From Haloquadratum sp. J07HQX50 (GTDB lineage Archaea > Halobacteriota > Halobacteria > Halobacteriales > Haloferacaceae), in the NCBI GenBank assembly GCA_000416005.1, contig KE356562.1, positions 1,468,032 to 1,474,190 of the forward strand: 6,159 nucleotides of DNA, in the 5' to 3' direction. Below, one piece after another: positions 4,845 to 6,159 of the stretch; position 1 is the first letter of the stretch; each line of letters begins with the position of its first letter. A model generated the notes under the pieces. The model was not told the origin of the DNA. It saw nothing but the letters and a program-made list of their open reading frames with translations, and did no database searches. A program made the position numbers and the translations under genes.

Positions 4845-5243
4845 ATGAGTGCATATCCAGTCAAAAACTTACCAACACCAGATCCAGCGTACGAGCCAGA
4901 GCGTGTCATTGAAATTCAGCTTGAGGCGTTGGAAACAAACGATACCCCCGTTGAGAACGCAGGTGTGAAAACAGCATACAACTTCGCCTCACCGGCCAAT
5001 CGACGGGCAACGGGACCACTTGATCGTTTCATCAAGATGGTGGAAGGACCACAGTATGCTCCGATGATTGATCATACCGAAGCCGTTCGAGGTCCAATCG
5101 AACGCGATGGAGATCAGGCCACACAGCGAGTCACACTCACTGGCCCTGATGGTCGAACGGTGACGTACCAGTTCGGCGTTTCTAAGTATACTGAGGCGGA
5201 GTTTGGAGAGTGTTGGCTCACTGATCGAGTGCTCGCCGAATAA
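4845..5243 (+). CDS. Small DUF4864-like protein of unknown function
   Basis: A 132-residue acidic, soluble protein starting at ATG 4845 (MSAYPVKNLPTPDPAYEPER). The longer upstream frame runs antisense through the dehydrogenase and is not credible. The helix ERVIEIQLEALETND, then AYNFASPANRRATGPLDRFIKMVEGPQYAPMI, then alternating strands with TQRVTLTGPDGRTVTYQFGVSK and a terminal CWLTDRVL match my recollection of DUF4864, a domain of NTF2-like size in which a helix precedes an AF/NFASP motif. No catalytic residues, signal peptide or membrane segment are visible, so it is probably cytoplasmic and may bind a small ligand or partner. It diverges from the dehydrogenase gene across a 199-nt spacer and converges on the flippase gene with 13 nt between stops. 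A CTATATT stretch at 4824-4830 is too close to be a clear leaderless TATA box. Confidence 0.85.
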   Translation: MSAYPVKNLPTPDPAYEPERVIEIQLEALETNDTPVENAGVKTAYNFASPANRRATGPLDRFIKMVEGPQYAPMIDHTEAVRGPIERDGDQATQRVTLTGPDGRTVTYQFGVSKYTEAEFGECWLTDRVLAE

Positions 5244-5256
5244 TCAGTCCAGACGC

Positions 5257-6159
5257 TCAAAACTGATTCTGTACGACGTTTCGGTATCTACCAATATAAA
5301 TATCGTATGCCCGTCGAATAACCGTCCGTGTCTTAACTGAAATAGCTCCGAGTAACGCCCCAAATGCAACGAGCGTCGTCAAAGCAGCGATAATCGCAAC
5401 GCCGACCGGACTTGCACCAGCCTCCGCGGCAATCTCCATCGTTGCCCATGTCACGAAAACTGAGACGACTGTCCCGCCAGTTAACTTGACGATAAGTGTC
5501 ATATCAACTGGAACGGCTCCCAGAACGCTGCGGGCATAGTAAACCACATACGCAAAAATAACGAGGTTCATGATCCCATACCCAACTGCACCAGCAACCG
5601 CGCCGTACTGTGCACCCAAGCCTGCAGTTATTGGGACGCTACAGATAAGCCCATACAGTTTCGTTCGAAAACTCACACTCGGGTATCCAGCTCCCTCCAT
5701 AGCGTGAGAGGTAAGCGTCCAGAAGCCACGAAGAATATTGATTATCCCAACCAGCAACGCCGTTGCAGAAAACGTCTCGACTCCAGCACCTTCGAATGCG
5801 ACATTGGCGATTGTATCGTGGCCCGCGACAAGATATCCAAGGACGACGAATGTGGCACCTGTACCGCCAGTGATTGCTGCATCGAGATACTCGAGTGATG
5901 ACTTACCAAGAGACGTGTCGCCGCTGACCTTCGTTAATAGCGGCGATGCGAGTCGCCACGAAATCGTTGCTCCAAAGTCAGCGAATCGATCAGCAGTCTC
6001 ATAGATACCGACTGCGGCCGGCGTCGCAACAATTCCGAGGACATAGACCGGCATATTGTAACTGAACCGATCAAGGATCTGATCGGGAATACTCCATTTA
6101 GCGAACCCCCACGCCCGCTCAAGTTCACGTCGGTCTGGCAGCGCCGGCGCTGTATTGAT
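5257..6159 (-). CDS. Polysaccharide flippase-like (Wzx/MATE-type) membrane protein, C-terminal part
   Basis: The frame is open from the window edge to TGA at 5257-5259, giving 300 residues with no stop. The internal Met at 6054 is not the real start, since the preceding residues (RAWGFAKWSIPDQILDRFSY) fit the family. These proteins move lipid-linked sugars across the membrane for surface polysaccharide or S-layer glycan building. The piece LERAWGFAKWSIPDQILDRF followed by MPVYVLGIVATPAAVGIYETADRF is the repeat found in the second half of Wzx proteins (an amphipathic helix, a membrane helix, then VGIY-x-x-A-x-R). Roughly seven or eight membrane helices are visible, for example about 36-52, 98-113, 130-150, 167-182, 186-208, 222-243 and 252-275 of the visible part, with a basic tail (RRAYDIYIGRYRNVV). 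MATE-type or MurJ-like relatives are the alternative. Roughly the first third to half would lie outside the window. Confidence 0.85.
   Translation of the reverse strand: MNTAPALPDRRELERAWGFAKWSIPDQILDRFSYNMPVYVLGIVATPAAVGIYETADRFADFGATISWRLASPLLTKVSGDTSLGKSSLEYLDAAITGGTGATFVVLGYLVAGHDTIANVAFEGAGVETFSATALLVGIINILRGFWTLTSHAMEGAGYPSVSFRTKLYGLICSVPITAGLGAQYGAVAGAVGYGIMNLVIFAYVVYYARSVLGAVPVDMTLIVKLTGGTVVSVFVTWATMEIAAEAGASPVGVAIIAALTTLVAFGALLGAISVKTRTVIRRAYDIYIGRYRNVVQNQF

Noticed and set aside
4646..4909. Upstream extension of the dehydrogenase gene
   Set aside because: It covers the TATA-like box and part of the divergent gene, and the SDR fold begins at the 4645 start.

Overview
The window looks like chromosomal DNA of a halophilic archaeon (class Halobacteria). 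The proteins are acidic, the insertion sequence carries haloarchaeal-type TnpA and TnpB proteins, and at least one promoter has a TATA-like TTTAA box about 28 nt before a start codon, as expected for a leaderless archaeal transcript. The host DNA is only moderately GC-rich (28 of 60 bases in 4861-4920), which is low for the class and reminiscent of Haloquadratum; the genus is only a guess. The insertion sequence is clearly richer (37 of 60 bases in 1381-1440), suggesting it came from a higher-GC relative.

Layout. Positions 1-100 (minus) hold the first 33 codons of a Rossmann-fold SLOG/TIGR00725-type gene. Positions 297-425 and 2141-2340 (both minus) are the C-terminal and N-terminal pieces of one UlaG-like metallo-beta-lactamase-fold gene. 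A 1715-bp IS200/IS605-family element (426-2140) separates them, and the central part of the gene, including the metal-binding motifs, is gone. Positions 2475-3890 (plus) encode a polytopic membrane protein. Positions 3893-4645 (minus) encode a classical short-chain dehydrogenase/reductase, convergent with the membrane protein gene. Positions 4845-5243 (plus) encode a small DUF4864-like protein, divergent from the dehydrogenase. Positions 5257-6159 (minus) hold the C-terminal part of a polysaccharide flippase-like membrane protein that runs off the window.

The insertion sequence is the most informative part. tnpA (1617-2006) and tnpB (442-1614) are co-oriented, 2 nt apart and full length. Both ends carry a CCCACGA-type subterminal hairpin. 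The four bases 5' of each hairpin (AAAG at the left end, GAAG at the right) match the cleavage tetranucleotides (TTAC, TCAC) by the pairing rules known from IS608, which fixes the boundaries to the base. The catalytic tyrosine of TnpA reads as serine (TCC), so this copy should not be able to move itself. TnpB keeps its zinc finger and two RuvC aspartates but has glycine where the RuvC-II glutamate normally lies. The right end probably encodes an omega RNA whose guide is read from the broken gene.

The remaining genes look like ordinary chromosomal genes and do not form an evident shared pathway. I found no CRISPR array, tRNA or rRNA.
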